Assembly: GCA_015179045.1 (NCBI GenBank)
Contig: WHUZ01000103.1
Location: forward strand, 62,001-126,000
DNA from: Kalaharituber pfeilii
Lineage: Eukaryota; Ascomycota; Pezizomycetes; Pezizales; Pezizaceae
DNA length: 64,000 bases
Direction of reading: 5' to 3'
The notes beneath the pieces are model-generated. The model saw only the letters and a list, made by a program, of their open reading frames with translations, was not told where the DNA came from and made no database searches. Numbering within the stretch: position 1 is the stretch's first letter; each line of letters starts with the position of its first letter. A program made the position numbers and the translations under genes. Positions 1-10,240 of the stretch are shown here, piece after piece.

Positions 1-639
1 CATCAACTCCATCAGGGGTCCGATTCGTCCTCCTTGGGGGCCTGCGGTCTCATTATGCCCCCCAGCCCCGGCCCTGGGTTACCTCTTCTTCCATAGCTGG
101 GAGGTGGATCAAATGTGAGCCATCGATTCTTCCCCATACCGCACCCGGCGCACCGCCTACAAATAGGGCTATCGGTCTTCCCTATCTTGTACCTTCATGC
201 CCTCAGACCCTTCTCTTAACACACCGCGCGGTTTATCAATGTGGTAAATAAAATTTTGATCTTCCATTAACTCCACTAATGTTCCATTGGACTAAGGTGA
301 TTTGTGAACTAGAAAATCTTATCACGATAATCTCTCACTCCTTCGGGGCAGGCTCTTCACTCCAGGAGCTTCTCAGTACCATGGATTGAGTGAGCTTCGG
401 GAACCGAATCAGGAAGTTCCCTCCTCAGGGGGGGGCGCAGGTGGATGGGGTTGAAGATCATGCCTGCGAGGCGTTGGATGCAGACGGGGTCTGAGCAGCA
501 TGGGAGGTGCGGCCGGACGTTGAGAAGTGGTTCGATTGTTCGTTTGCTTGCTCTATGTAGCTTGCCTCGCTTCACATTTCGCTTCTTTCCTCTGCCGAGA
601 TGGGACCGCTGTCTGTAGAAGGGTAGAAAATTGATATTG
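1..639. other. No confident gene
   Basis: Read on the minus strand, the first ~250 bases have short stretches resembling the decayed C-terminus of a LINE polyprotein (a run reading ...GPLMELM). The similarity is too weak to call. Nothing is recognised in the rest. Confidence 0.3.
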
Positions 640-1540
640 GAAGTAGCGCATTTGGTTTGGTTGATTTCCTTGTACTGTCATTCACACTTCTGAAATTCCT
701 GTGGTTTTCTGTAAAATTCATGTAAAATTCATGTTGCAGAAAAGCACTATATTCAATAATAATTCATTCGCATTGATCTCAATGATGATAAAAACAAAAT
801 GAAAAACCCAACCCGTATATATACCTGTTCCTTGGCTGAAAGCGCCTCCCTACAATTTTTCCTTCATTGGTCCCACCATGCCTCCGCCGCACTTCAGAAA
901 CCTCTGCCGGCATAATCGTTCCTGCAATCCACGCATGAACGGGGTGCTAGATTCACATTTCTCTAACAGTTTCGTCGGTTTCTTGTGGGGGGGTCATCTT
1001 ATCCGGTTGATTTTTAGCCTCATCGAGTGGGAGGTTAGCGACGTGGTCCTTTTTGTTCTCCCTAAATTTGCTGATTTTGTCGCTTTCGTTTGCTCTTTTT
1101 CGGCCTTTTCTCATGCGTGCCTGAGGTTTTTGCTGCGGTCCGCCCTGTTTTTGGTGTCTGAGGTTGCAATGGGGCAGCTTCCAGAGGCTCACTGTCGGAC
1201 GGAATGGGTAAGTGCGCGCAAGTGCAAACTTGGCGCGCGGAGCACGTGGATATAAGGATGGCATGTGAGTAATAGAGTATATATGTGGCATTCTTACTGT
1301 GGTTCGTAAAATAAAGCATCCCGTTTTCCCTTTCTTCCGCACCTGCACTTTCGCATTAGTACCCCTACGTTCGTTGCGCCAGCTCCTACGGTCCACCGAA
1401 AAGCAGACATGGATATATCTATCACCTTGTTTATACCTTTTACTTTCCTTATTTATCCCCTTTGTTCTTAGTCTCGTCATGGTACATAGCGCGGCATACG
1501 AGCAATGGTATTTTTAAATATATATATTATAAATATATCT
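640..1540 (+). repeat. Dispersed repeat R-C, copy 1
   Basis: This stretch is related to 19975-20640 and 39955-40640. All three share a block starting GCGCATTTGGTTT, a middle part near GGTTAGCGACGT, and an end reading TAGCGCGGCRTAYGAGYAAYGG followed by a T/A-rich run. The ending resembles the LINE 3' tails elsewhere in the window, so this is probably the 3' part of a third LINE or SINE family. Open frames on either strand do not look like genes. Copy 1 is more diverged than the other two. Confidence 0.5.
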
Positions 1541-1556
1541 GTCGCCTTACAATGGA

Positions 1557-1740
1557 AAACTAGGATCTCCTCCTTACCTATCTTCTATCTCCAGGCTCTA
1601 AGGCTCTTGCCTCGATCTGCCATGGCGAGCAGCTGCAGGCGGGGTTATGTGATTAAAAAAAAAAAAAAAAAAAAAAAAAAGGCTCCTGCCTCCCAGAAGC
1701 CCTGCTAGCGTGGTTCCCTGCCCGCCTAGACCTCCAATTC
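1557..1740 (-). pseudogene. LINE ORF2 C-terminal fragment, interrupted
   Basis: On the minus strand this encodes part of the Cys-rich tail of a Tad1-like ORF2 (LLGG...SxRAWRYKIGKEE). The same stretch lies on the plus strand near 24110-24180. It is split at 1616/1681 by a short LINE-tail insertion. Confidence 0.55.
1617..1680 (+). mobile_element. Short family-B LINE tail insertion
   Basis: The insert holds only a LINE 3' end (CTGCCATGGCGAGCAGCTGC, then GGGGTTATGTGATT) and poly(A). It is flanked by imperfect direct repeats GGCTCTTGCCTC and GGCTCCTGCCTC. Confidence 0.7.
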
Positions 1741-1845
1741 GTTTGTTTGTAGAAATGATGGACATTGGAGAAAGTAGCCATACCTTATATTTCCATATTA
1801 TTTAATCTGCTGCCCTCTCATAGGACCTTGCACTCTATCGGGTAG

Positions 1846-2024
1846 TGTTAGAGATCTGCAATTAATGTCTAGTCTGACATAACGGGTCTGGGCATCGGAT
1901 ATCAGTAGGAGCCATGACGGAGTCTAGAAAGGGCTGGGAGCAACCTCATGCGCTATGTATATACCTTCCGTGCTTTGGACTACTCTGTCTACAGAGTAAT
2001 AACAATCATCTCTTCTTTCTAACA
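1846..2024 (+). repeat. 179-bp LTR-like element, copy 1
   Basis: Begins TGTTAGAGATCT and ends TTTCTAACA, so it has TG...CA termini with six-base inverted ends. An internal TATGTATATA could be a promoter TATA. A reverse copy of the same length lies at 23789-23967, and a third is split by a fold-back element at 37241-39162. The first two copies share their outer flanks, so they stem from one insertion. No target duplication was found. A solo LTR or TRIM is likely but unproven. Confidence 0.4.
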
Positions 2025-2137
2025 TTTAACATCTCCGAATTTGACATATTACACTGGGATATTATGCGGCCTTGTGATATCGCCCATTTCAAGTTGCAGT
2101 TGTCCCAACACACAATTTCTGTGATAGCAACTTACTC

Positions 2138-2520
2138 TGTGCAGATGGGGCGGGGGGAGCGACGAGATGACAGGGCACATCTGGAACGAATGCAGAGTAT
2201 GGAGACGAAGTGGCCAGGGCAAGAAAATGCAGTGAAATACCCGCCGAAAGCCAGAGAGGGCGAGAGAGATGCCTTGGCCGAGATGCTGCCAGTGGAGTGG
2301 GCGGGGCGATGAACCAACACGGTCGCGATAACTTATGTCTTACTTTTCCCTCTTTTCTTATTCCCATATGTGGGCGATGAATTAGTGCTGGCGGATCCGT
2401 TGGAAGCGGTGACCTTATATCATATTTTCCTTTCCTTTCTTATTCTCTAATGTAACCACCCTCGCCATAGACCATAGGGCGACATGCGAATAATACTATT
2501 AAAAGAAAAAAAGAAGAAAA
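2138..2520 (+). pseudogene. LINE 3' end with family-A tail
   Basis: Plus-strand fragment of the Cys-rich C-terminus of a LINE ORF2 (GHIWNECRVWRR), with its 3' UTR and the tail CCATAGACCATAGGGCGACA, then A-rich sequence. The frame is broken. It starts SD-A, whose second copy begins near 24178. Confidence 0.7.
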
Positions 2521-2849
2521 ATTACGAATTGGAGTTACACCCTACGCTACCAATCGCCTCCCCGTAATAAAAATGAAAAGCACGGAGCCGAAAATCCGCC
2601 CTCACCATATATTATACCCTTTAACGTAGCAGGCCCGCGGCGAAACAGAAAAGTCTCTACAACAAGACTCGTACATGGACGAACTTCTGTATAATACTGA
2701 GAGATGGGGGGATGCCCGCTCGCTACGCTCGCTCGCAACGGGACAGAGCTTGCGACGGGGTTCCGCGCTTTCAGCCTCGCACAGGGGCGCCTAAGTCTAG
2801 AACTGACAGAGGGAAGTTTCTCACCACTACCATCACTATCCCTTCCGAA

Positions 2850-3208
2850 TTTCCAAATTTCCAATTCCCCACCCACCTTACGGAATGACTTGCTGAATCG
2901 TCTGCCAAAGAATCGCCTGCTAAATCACCTGTTGAATTGCCTAGTGGATTGAGTTCCCCTACCGAGTCTCGTGTAGAGCTACATGTTGAACTTGTTTGCT
3001 GAACATGTGTGCTGAACTTCCTCAATTATCAACCAAGCTGCTAGTTAACGCACATACTGAATTGCTTGCAGAACCTTTCGCGGAACTATATAGTGCATTC
3101 TTCCTTACCTAACTACTAGGCCATCCACCATAGCAATTCCTAAGTGGTAAGTTTAGAAGAGCACAACTATGATTTTTTTTTCAGTACTAATATGATAGTA
3201 CCAAAAGA
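2850..3208 (-). repeat. Helitron 5'-region relic
   Basis: This matches the sequence flanking the Rep-helicase gene at 33300-33720 and also 9000-9360, 24880-25570 and 27440-27820. The shared motif is a series of CTGAATCG/TTGCTGAA words ending in CAGTACTAATATGATAGTACC. It is a truncated 5' part of the same Helitron family. Confidence 0.5.
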
Positions 3209-3222
3209 CTAGCATGTGGCCA

Positions 3223-3238
3223 CCTCGCGACCGCGAGG
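3223..3238 (-). other. Helitron 3' hairpin
   Basis: CCTCGCG-GT-CGCGAGG on the minus strand, about 10 bases before the terminal CTAG. The same hairpin is at 28981-28996. Confidence 0.85.
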
Positions 3239-3638
3239 GTGAGTGTAGGTGTAGCGGTAGTGGATAAGGGACCCGTAAAGTCGGCGTCAAGTGACTGTAC
3301 ACTCTTTACCAGTTCCATGACCGTACAATCTCGTTTCTCTGCATTTATTCATATCAGTATATTCTCATTGTTATTTATAATATCACGTAATCCCACTCCT
3401 GCATCTAGGGAGCTCTAGTACCAAATGTAGCATCAGAAGGTTTTGTAGAACTTATGGATAGCGAAACCCTCGTTACAGCCCATAAACTCTACCTAAATTC
3501 CGGTTAATATCTACCCACAATGATATTGCTCAGATGTCCAGCATATGCCCTTTTAGGTGTACCCAGCTTTATTATCCGCCCTATAGACCCACGTATAAAT
3601 GCTATGCAAGTGAGGATATTAACAGGTATAAGGTGATT

Positions 3639-3686
3639 TTTTATTTTTTTTTTATTTTTTTTATATCATTAATCGCTTGCCGCCCT
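3639..3686 (-). mobile_element. Short family-A LINE tail insertion
   Basis: Poly(T), then ATATCATTAATCGCTTGCCG, the reverse complement of the family-A tail. Flanked by the perfect 14-bp target duplication GGTATAAGGTGATT (3625-3638 and 3687-3700). Confidence 0.85.
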
Positions 3687-3939
3687 GGTATAAGGTGATT
3701 AAGAAGTTACAAAAGGATATAATTAATACAGCTGGAATGATGGCAAGAGTATATAAGAAAGTGGAAGAATTGAAGGCTGAGGGTGATGATGAAGAGTAGA
3801 CATAGCTATCGCTATCTATAGAGTGCTTGCGATTTAAAAAACAGAAAGGGTGGGGAATGGAGCCGGAGTCAGTAGGTACTGTAGTAGCCGATGATTATAA
3901 CCTTTAGCAGGTGCCCCTGTATCACCCCGCCATACTGTA

Positions 3940-5835
3940 CCAGTCCAGCGCATTCTCATTTTGCCCCATCTCACACCATCGAGAGTAATCTGCCATGCCT
4001 GTAAAATTGTAAATTGAGCCCATTTTGGCATATCTCGCACCATCAAAGCAGGTCTTGTTGTATCTGTCAAATTGAGCCATACCGCCTCACTTTGCAGCAT
4101 AGAAAGGGGCCAGCCGTAACTGTGAATTGAGCTCATTTTACCATGTTCCACGCTGCCAGGTGGGTCCTGCCGTACCTGTCAAATTTGGCTCATTCTGCTG
4201 TTCTCACATTGTGGAAAGAGTCCGGTGATACTTGTCAACTTGAGCTCATTCTGCCTCATCTCACGCCATCGAAAGGAAGCTGTCATACCCTGTTAAATTG
4301 AGCTCATTCTGCCTCATCTCACACCATCGAGAGAGACTGCCATTCCTATTGAATTCGGCTCATTCTGCTGCATCTCACATTATTGAGGAGCTGTCATGCC
4401 TGTCAATTTGTGCTCGCCCTGCTGTATCTCATGTTAGCAAGAGAGATCTACCAATCCCTGTCAAATTCGGCTTATTCTGCTGCATCTCCCAGGCTGAAAT
4501 AGACCTGCCATACCTGTCAAATTCGACTCTCGTTCTGCTGCATCTTGTGCTATCGAATAACTATCAAATTGTGCTCATTCTACTATATCTCATAATGCGA
4601 AAAGAGTTCTATTATACCTGTCAAATTTGGCGCACTCTGCTACTCTCCTGTGGAAAGGTGCTACTATACCTATCAAATTGAGTTCCGTTTTACTACATCT
4701 CACGCTGGTAAGAGAGGGAAATTTGGCTCATTCTTTTGTATCTCGTGCCGTAGAAGAGTCTTGCCATACCTATATACTTGTTAAAGTTAGTTTATTCTAC
4801 TGTATCTTGTATTGTCAAGGGAGACCTACACACCGGTCCAATTGAGTTCATTTTGCTGCATCTCGTGCTATCAAGAGAGACCTACTCTTTTTTTTTTTTT
4901 TTTTTGATTTCACGTAACTCCGCTTGCAGCTGTTCGCCATGGAAGGGAGAGAGACCTACTATACCTGTCAAATTCAGCTCTTCTGCTGCTCTTAGGCTAT
5001 GGAAAGAGTCCTGTAATACTTGTCAACTTGAGCTCATTCGGCCACATCTCGCGCCATTGAGAGAAAGCTGTCATACCTGTTAAATTGAGCTTATTCTGCC
5101 TCATTTTTGCCTGTCAAGGTCATATCTGTCAACTTGACCACATCCATCCTCATCTTGCGCCATTGAGGGAGACTGTTATACCTATTAAATTCAGCTCATT
5201 CTGCTGCATCTCACACTATTAAGGAGCTATCATGCCTGTCAAAGTGCCTGTCAAATTCGGCTCATTTTGCTGCATCTCGTGAGGTGAAATAGACCTACCA
5301 TACCTATCACATTTGACTCGTTCTTCTGCATCTCGCACCATTGAGGAGCTGTCGTGCCTGTTGAATTGAGGAGCTATCATGCCTGTTAAATTGAGGAGCT
5401 GTCGTGCCTGTTAAATTGAGGAGCTGTCGTGCCTGTCAAAGTGCCTGTCAAATTCGGTTCATTTTGCTGCATCTCGCGGGGTGAAATGGACCTACCATAC
5501 CTGTCAGATTTGACTCGTTCTGCAGCACCTCACACCATTGAGGAGCTGTCGTGCCTGTCAAAGTGCCTATCAAATTCAGCTCATTTTGCTGCATCTCGCG
5601 AGGTAAAATGGACCTGCCATACCTGTCAAATTTGACTTGTTCAGCTGCATCTCGTGCCATCCAATACCAGTCAAATTGTACTCTTATACCTGTTAAATTC
5701 AGCTCACTCTGTTCCTATTGTGCTATGGAAAGTTGCTGCTGTACCTGTCAAATTGAACTCGTTATGCTTCATCTCCTGATAGTGAGAGAGATATATCATA
5801 CCTATAAAATTTGGCTCATTCTTCTGTATCTTATG
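3940..5835. repeat. Long ~55-60-bp minisatellite
   Basis: Degenerate tandem units, each roughly TACCTGTCAAATTNRGCTCA, then TTCTGCTGCATCTCRCRCCA, then TTGAGAGAGACTGCCA. I estimate about 30-35 units. A sub-array at 5340-5440 has a period of about 27 bp (GAGGAGCTGTCGTGCCTGTT...). Units drift strongly and some lose their spacer, unlike a CRISPR array. The whole array lies inside the Helitron at 3209-6259. Confidence 0.85.
4887..4947 (-). mobile_element. Short family-B LINE tail inside minisatellite
   Basis: Poly(T) plus TTTCACGTAACTCCGCTTGC and CTGTTCGCCATGG, flanked by the perfect 13-bp duplication AGAGAGACCTACT (4874-4886, 4948-4960). Confidence 0.85.
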
Positions 5836-5875
5836 CCGAGTATGTTGAGGTTCAGGAGAATGTGAACATTTCACA

Positions 5876-6045
5876 TAAAGGGATTGCAGTGATAGATACG
5901 GCCAATTGCAACTCCTCATTGTCGTGGTGTCCATTTCCGTGAAGGTTGATTCCATACGAAATGTGATGGAAACTCTTGATATAGGTATTGTCGGGCGTTT
6001 GGCATATTCCACATTAATATGTGCCTTATGACGAAGGTTCAGGGG
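5876..6045 (-). pseudogene. Helitron Rep gene fragment
   Basis: Closely matches 31020-31145, then jumps to sequence matching 31465-31500 of the Rep-helicase gene. It is therefore an internally deleted piece of that gene. This ties the non-autonomous Helitron to the same family as the coding Helitron. Confidence 0.75.
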
Positions 6046-6259
6046 TATGTTAAGGTTCAGGAGTACTGTATGTGAACATTTCACTCGGTACATTGATATG
6101 GCATTCGCGGTTGTCGCCAAGGTCTTTATCGACAGGGGTTCGGTGTACGCCAAGAGGGATGTAACTCAGTACTATATAAGATGGTTGGTTGTTGCCAAGG
6201 TCGTTTTTGACAGGGGTTAGGTGCCCGCCAAGAGGGATGTAACTCAGTACTATAATAGA

Positions 6260-6660
6260 TAATGTGATTTACCTTGCATTGGATGCCCACTCACTACGCT
6301 CGCAACGGTGTTAGAGCTTGCGGCGGAGGTAGGAGTAATGCTTGCGACACCTTGCGACCAGAGTTAGAGGAGTTGGTACTGCCACGAAGTAGTAAATTGT
6401 GCCCTCACAACTGCGAGATCTTTTGGGGTCAGTTTGAACATGCTTTTTCAGCCACTTGCACACATGCTTCCTGAGAGACCTCACTCACTTTGCTGAGGTT
6501 CCATACAACTGCTAGGGGGATGGCGAGCCCTGGGGTGTGACATTAAGAGGGGAAAAACTGTTATTGTGTACACTTAATACCGCAGGATAGCATTGTACTG
6601 TCCAAGACCTGCGCTCTTAAGGGTGCTCTCTATCCTTATATGTCACATGCATATCTAGAT
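6260..6660 (+). repeat. Dispersed repeat R-D
   Basis: Related to 9686-10240 and to the SD-A copies 25574-25980 and 28096-28960. All start near GCTCACTACGCTCGCAA and include CTTGCACACATGCTTCCTGA. A ~110-bp end block runs from GTGACATTAAGAGG to TATATGTCACAT, giving inverted ends. It could be a small LTR or MITE-like unit. No gene. Confidence 0.4.
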
Positions 6661-6731
6661 ACTTACTTACGCATCCTCTCTACTGCACCCATATGTACAA
6701 CTGTTGAAAAGTAGCCTTAACAGCATCTACT

Positions 6732-6794
6732 ACCTCGCCATAGCCCAGAGGGCGGCATGCGAGTAATGATATAAAAAAAAAAAAAAAAAAAAAA
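6732..6794 (+). mobile_element. Short family-A LINE tail insertion
   Basis: ACCTCGCCATAGCCCAGAGG, GCGGCATGCGAGTAATGATAT, poly(A). Flanked by the perfect duplication ACAGCATCTACT (6720-6731, 6795-6806). In SD-A copy B the same site holds a longer insert (26050-26233). Confidence 0.85.
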
Positions 6795-6904
6795 ACAGCA
6801 TCTACTGTCTCGCACTCGGTACCGAAATCTGGAGCTCGTAAAGTGAGGTCTCATGAGTGGTCTCAATAGTTAAATGTCAGCGAAAGGTCATAAAAGAAGA
6901 GTAG

Positions 6905-6906
<2 letters not shown>

Positions 6907-6937
<31 letters not shown>

Positions 6938-7867
6938 TCACATAACCCCGCTTAAAGCGCCAAGCCATGGCAGGGTCCCTGGGCAAGCCCTCGAAGCCCG
7001 GAGACAGGCTTAACAAACAAAGAACTTTCTATCTACTTCTACCACCTGATTCCAGAAACCTCCGGACGGACCTTCCACACCTTCGCAACCTGCGAATTTT
7101 TCCCGACCCGGGTCGGTAAACCGCGCGGCGCACTAAAAACCCTCCACACCTTCGCAAACCGGCCCGAAACGGAAAAGAACCTTTCCAACTCATCCCACTC
7201 CTCCCCATTCTCTGCCGTCCTTTTCCAGTTCTTTTCCACATCCCCCCATCCTCTGAAGCCTTCTGGGCGAAACCTCTGCTGACTGCACTGGAAGGCTAGG
7301 TGCCCCCCCGTCTGTGCCTCCCCGCAGCCGCACTTCTCCGATTCCGCCGCTCCCATCCTCTTCAACCAAACCCTGCATCTTCCTCTCTCCAGTCGCAATG
7401 CTGTGAAATTGGACACCGCTGTCCTATTCCACTCCATTACTTTCCCCTTCCCGAAACCTTCCACCTCCCTCCTCTCCTTCCTCCACGCCTTAATCCTCTG
7501 GCGCACCCCGCTCCCGGTGGCCACCTCTTTCCCTTCCACCGCCGTCCCCTTCTTTGCCCACTCATCAGCCTTCTCATTTCCCGCAATTCCGATATGAGCC
7601 TTGACCCACATCAGTTTCGCATCCCCTCCCTTCTTCTTCCTCCTCGCCACGGCATCCACCACTCTCCTCACATCCTCGGTTTTCCCCTTTCCCTCCCTGC
7701 CTGCCTTCTGGATTGCCATGACGGCAGCCTCAGAATCTAAACAGATCAGTATAGGGACCTCCTCCTCCACACACTCCAGCGCCTTTCTCACTCCCCTCAC
7801 CTCCCCATCGAACACCGTCGCCGTTCTCCCCACCACCTCCGCCACGGCTGCCGACCTCCCCCACACC
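6907..7867 (-). mobile_element. 5'-truncated Tad1-like LINE (RNase H part)
   Basis: A minus-strand LINE end. The poly(T) at 6907 marks its 3' end, next to the family-B tail and a GC-rich 3' UTR. The perfect duplication AAGAAGAGTAGTT flanks it (6894-6906, 7868-7880). The open frame (about 7039-7865) shows an RNase H domain: DGEVRGVRKAL near its start, LDSEAAVMAI, and KAHIGIAGNEKADEWAK with the conserved H and D. A Cys/His tail follows (CGCGEAQTGGHLAFQC). Reverse transcriptase and endonuclease are missing. SD-A copy B has the empty site near 26341, so insertion followed the duplication. Confidence 0.85.
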
Positions 7868-8147
7868 AAGAAGAGTAGTTGATTGCCATGTCCGATGCAA
7901 TATCCATCTAATTCAATGCCTATCTGCATGCGAAGCCATGCTGCCTCTACAGTCCTATGTATATATGATTTATAGACTGTTTAATCAAACACACACTTCT
8001 CTTCTTTATCCTGTGCTCGGGTTGTCACCTTATATGCACATTATCATACGCTCCTACCTCTGAGTGCCGTACCTTGCCATGTTCAGCCTTATTTCTTCCC
8101 GCGGGACAGTGATCACTACTATACAGTGGCTGTTAACTTTATCTAAT

Positions 8148-8997
8148 GCACTCAAATCGAACGAGGCGGAGGTCATGGTCGTGACAGACTCCAAGGTGGC
8201 CATACACAAAATGCAGGGAATCGCAAAGGGGCTCCCGTCCCCGGACGGCGCAGCAAACGCACTCAGGAAGGTGTGGGAAGACAGACGCTGTCGAGGAGAC
8301 AGCGACTTCGCCGTGATATGGGTGAAGGGACACAAAGTACTACACGGTAACACAGAGGCAGACAGGGTGGCAAAAATTGGCACTTGCCTACAATACCAGG
8401 ACGAGGTAGTCACGGAACCTGGACTAAGGCAAGCGGCGAAAGCCTGCAGAGCGGAGGAGAGGACTCGACTACGACTGAACTACAAGCCACGACAGAGATT
8501 GGGACATCACGTGAAGTCGATGGCCGGACTGCTCGATGGCCGGACTGTTGGGCGGAAAAGGCCTGAGAGCATGGCGTTACAAGATAGACAAAGCCGACGA
8601 ACCGGATTGCTGATGGTGCGGGAAAGTGAAGAGACGACGGCTCACTTGCTGGAGGGATGCATGGTATGGAAAAGATTCTGGCCGGGGGCCAGGGAGGACA
8701 TCATGACGTCCCCGAAAAGCACCTACAAGGATAAAGATCCACGAATGAAGCTGATGAGATGGTTTGACGAGTAAATGTTCTACCTTCCACTTGACCAGAA
8801 ACGGAGATTTTCTTAATTCATTATCTCATCCATTTCACTTTTCATTCCCATTTCTTTACGGAGGTGACGAAGTTAGTCGGATTATTTACTTTTATCTATT
8901 TCTTTATTTATTCCCTATGTACTCAACCTCGCCATAGCCCATAGGGCAGTGTGTGAGTAATGATATTTTTTAAAATAGAAAAAAAAAAAAAAAAAAA
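8148..8997 (+). mobile_element. 5'-truncated LINE, RNase H and tail
   Basis: Flanked by the duplication ACTTTATCTAAT (8136-8147, 8998-9009). It encodes the RNase H end of a LINE ORF2: MVVTDSKVAIHKM, VIWVKGHKVLHGNTEADRVA, then a Cys-rich part, with stop at 8772-8774. It ends with a family-A tail and poly(A). The open frame extends upstream to 8064, but those residues come from flanking DNA. In-frame differences from the copy at 26613, such as the duplicated GMAGLLDGRT stretch and C to * changes, indicate decay. The copy in SD-A copy B is orthologous. Confidence 0.85.
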
Positions 8998-9009
8998 ACT
9001 TTATCTAAT

Positions 9010-9680
9010 CAACTGTTCTACCAGATACTCCACTACTACCATCACTATCTCCCTGCCATAGGCCAGTAGCCTGTATGCGGGGCTACGTGACCAAAAAAGA
9101 AAAAAAAAAAATCTCTCCCCGAATTGCTTATAGAATTACATGCCACTATTGTTTGCTAAAGTTTCTAACCCACCTGCTAGGCTGCTGAGCTGCAGTAGTT
9201 AGCTCACATATTGAATTGCTTGCTGAACTCTTTGCTAAACTGTATAGTGCATTCTCTCCAGCTTTGCTGCTAAGCCATCTATCTTAGCATTTCCCAAGTA
9301 GCAAGTTTAGCAGAGCATAACTCGAGCACCTATAACTTTACAATTTTTTTTAGTAATGATATGATAGTGCCAATGGAATAATATTGACACCTATACCTTG
9401 CATTTATCAAGTTGCAGAGTTGAGAAGAGGCGAGAAGCTAGTTTTAAGAAAGCTTCATCATTGGTTCAGGAGAATATCATGGGAGTCAACATCTCGTTAT
9501 TTGGTTAGTGTGCTGGCAGAACATGCTCAAGTTGACAGAGATTCTGTACAATTTTATTAAATATGCTGATCAGCAGCCATCTGTGGAGGTCGTAGCTTCA
9601 AAGTATGGAATTTTATTGGATGATAGGAGAGGAGGCCTGAGTGGAACAGCAAAGGGGTATTATCTCAGTACTATATAAGA
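9010..9680 (-). repeat. Helitron 5'-part relic
   Basis: Related to 46680-47246 and 33300-33840. It ends at CTCAGTACTATATAAGA, close to the 5' terminus of the 3209-6259 Helitron, but no host T follows. It also holds a decayed family-B-like tail at about 9053-9105 (GGGGCTACGTGACC, then A-rich). Confidence 0.5.
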
Positions 9681-9685
9681 AGAGA

Positions 9686-10240
9686 ATGCCCGCTCGCTAC
9701 GCTCGCAATGGGGGCAGATCGTGCGGGGGGAGCGGAGGCAGAGCTTGCGACCGGGGTTAGGGGCTCTGCAGTGCTGTCACGAAGTAGCAAATGGCACCAT
9801 CGCAACCGTGAGAATCTTTTCTGGTGAGTTTGAGCATACTCTTTCAGCCGCTTGCACACATGCTTCCTGAGAGACCCCACTCGCTGCGCTTGGGGGTCCA
9901 TACAACTGCTAGAAGGGGTGGCACACCTAGGGCAGTGACGCGCCTAGGGAGTGACGCGCCTAGGGGGGTGATGCGCCCAGAAAAAGTTTCTTTTTTCAAC
10001 TTGCTCTCTCTCTTTTCCCCTTGCGAGCAATTCTGAGGTCTGACCTTATGAGAATTCCCCCCCACCCCCTACGTCTGTATGAGAGGGGGGTGGGTGGTGG
10101 GGTGGGAAAGAAGCAAGGGTGACATCAAGAGGATAGAGATGTACACTTGACACCGAAGGATAGCACTGTATTATTAAGGCCTGTACCTTTAAAGTTGGTC
10201 TCTACTATCCTCTTATTCATCTTGACATATATTCTATTAC
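9686..10240 (+). repeat. Dispersed repeat R-D, copy 2
   Basis: Related to 6282-6660 (see there). It contains direct GTGACGCGCCTAGGG units at about 9935-9975. It ends in a block with inverted words TCAAGAGGATAG and CTATCCTCTT. The Helitron in SD-A copy B inserted inside this repeat; here the site GTATTA/TTAAGG is empty near 10175. Confidence 0.45.
10056..10107. other. C-rich/G-rich hairpin, G-quadruplex-like
   Basis: A C-run block (CCCCCCCACCCCC) and, ~20 bases on, a G-run block with four tracts of three or more G. They could pair with each other or fold as i-motif and G-quadruplex. SD-A copy B has a variant at 28840-28905. Confidence 0.45.

Larger units (their letters stand above)
3209..6259 (-). 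mobile_element. Non-autonomous Helitron
   Basis: The minus-strand 3' end is CTAG (3209-3212), preceded by the perfect hairpin CCTCGCGGTCGCGAGG (3223-3238). The minus-strand 5' end begins TCTATTATAGTACTGAGTT at 6259. The element lies between host A (3208) and T (6260), the usual Helitron target. SD-A copy B keeps the empty site near 25574. The interior holds a long minisatellite, a shrunken piece of a Helitron Rep gene and two short LINE-tail insertions. No intact gene is present. It shares its 3' hairpin and CTAG end with the Helitron at 28967, which probably supplied the enzyme family. Confidence 0.88.
2138..10180 (+). repeat. Segmental duplication SD-A, copy A
   Basis: Collinear with 24178-28966 on the same strand. 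Copy A alone has a Helitron at 3209-6259 and a LINE at 6907-7867. Copy B alone has a hAT MITE at 25020-25341 and a LINE at 28463-28806. Both share the LINE at 8148-8997 / 26613-27440. Copy B lacks about 30 bp present near 9598-9630. These differences order the insertions relative to the duplication. Confidence 0.85.

Noticed and set aside
953..1480. Open frame of 175 codons on the minus strand
   Set aside because: Lies in dispersed repeat R-C, with low-complexity Lys/Arg composition. The other copies do not preserve it as a gene.
3940..5835. CRISPR-like array
   Set aside because: Regular spacing of repeats, but units are degenerate along their whole length with no constant repeat and unique spacers. 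It is a eukaryotic minisatellite inside a Helitron.
7300..7882. Plus-strand Pro/Ser/Leu-rich frames
   Set aside because: Mirror frames of the minus-strand RNase H coding sequence.
8064..8147. N-terminal residues of the LINE RNase H frame
   Set aside because: They lie outside the target duplication and are flanking DNA read through by chance.
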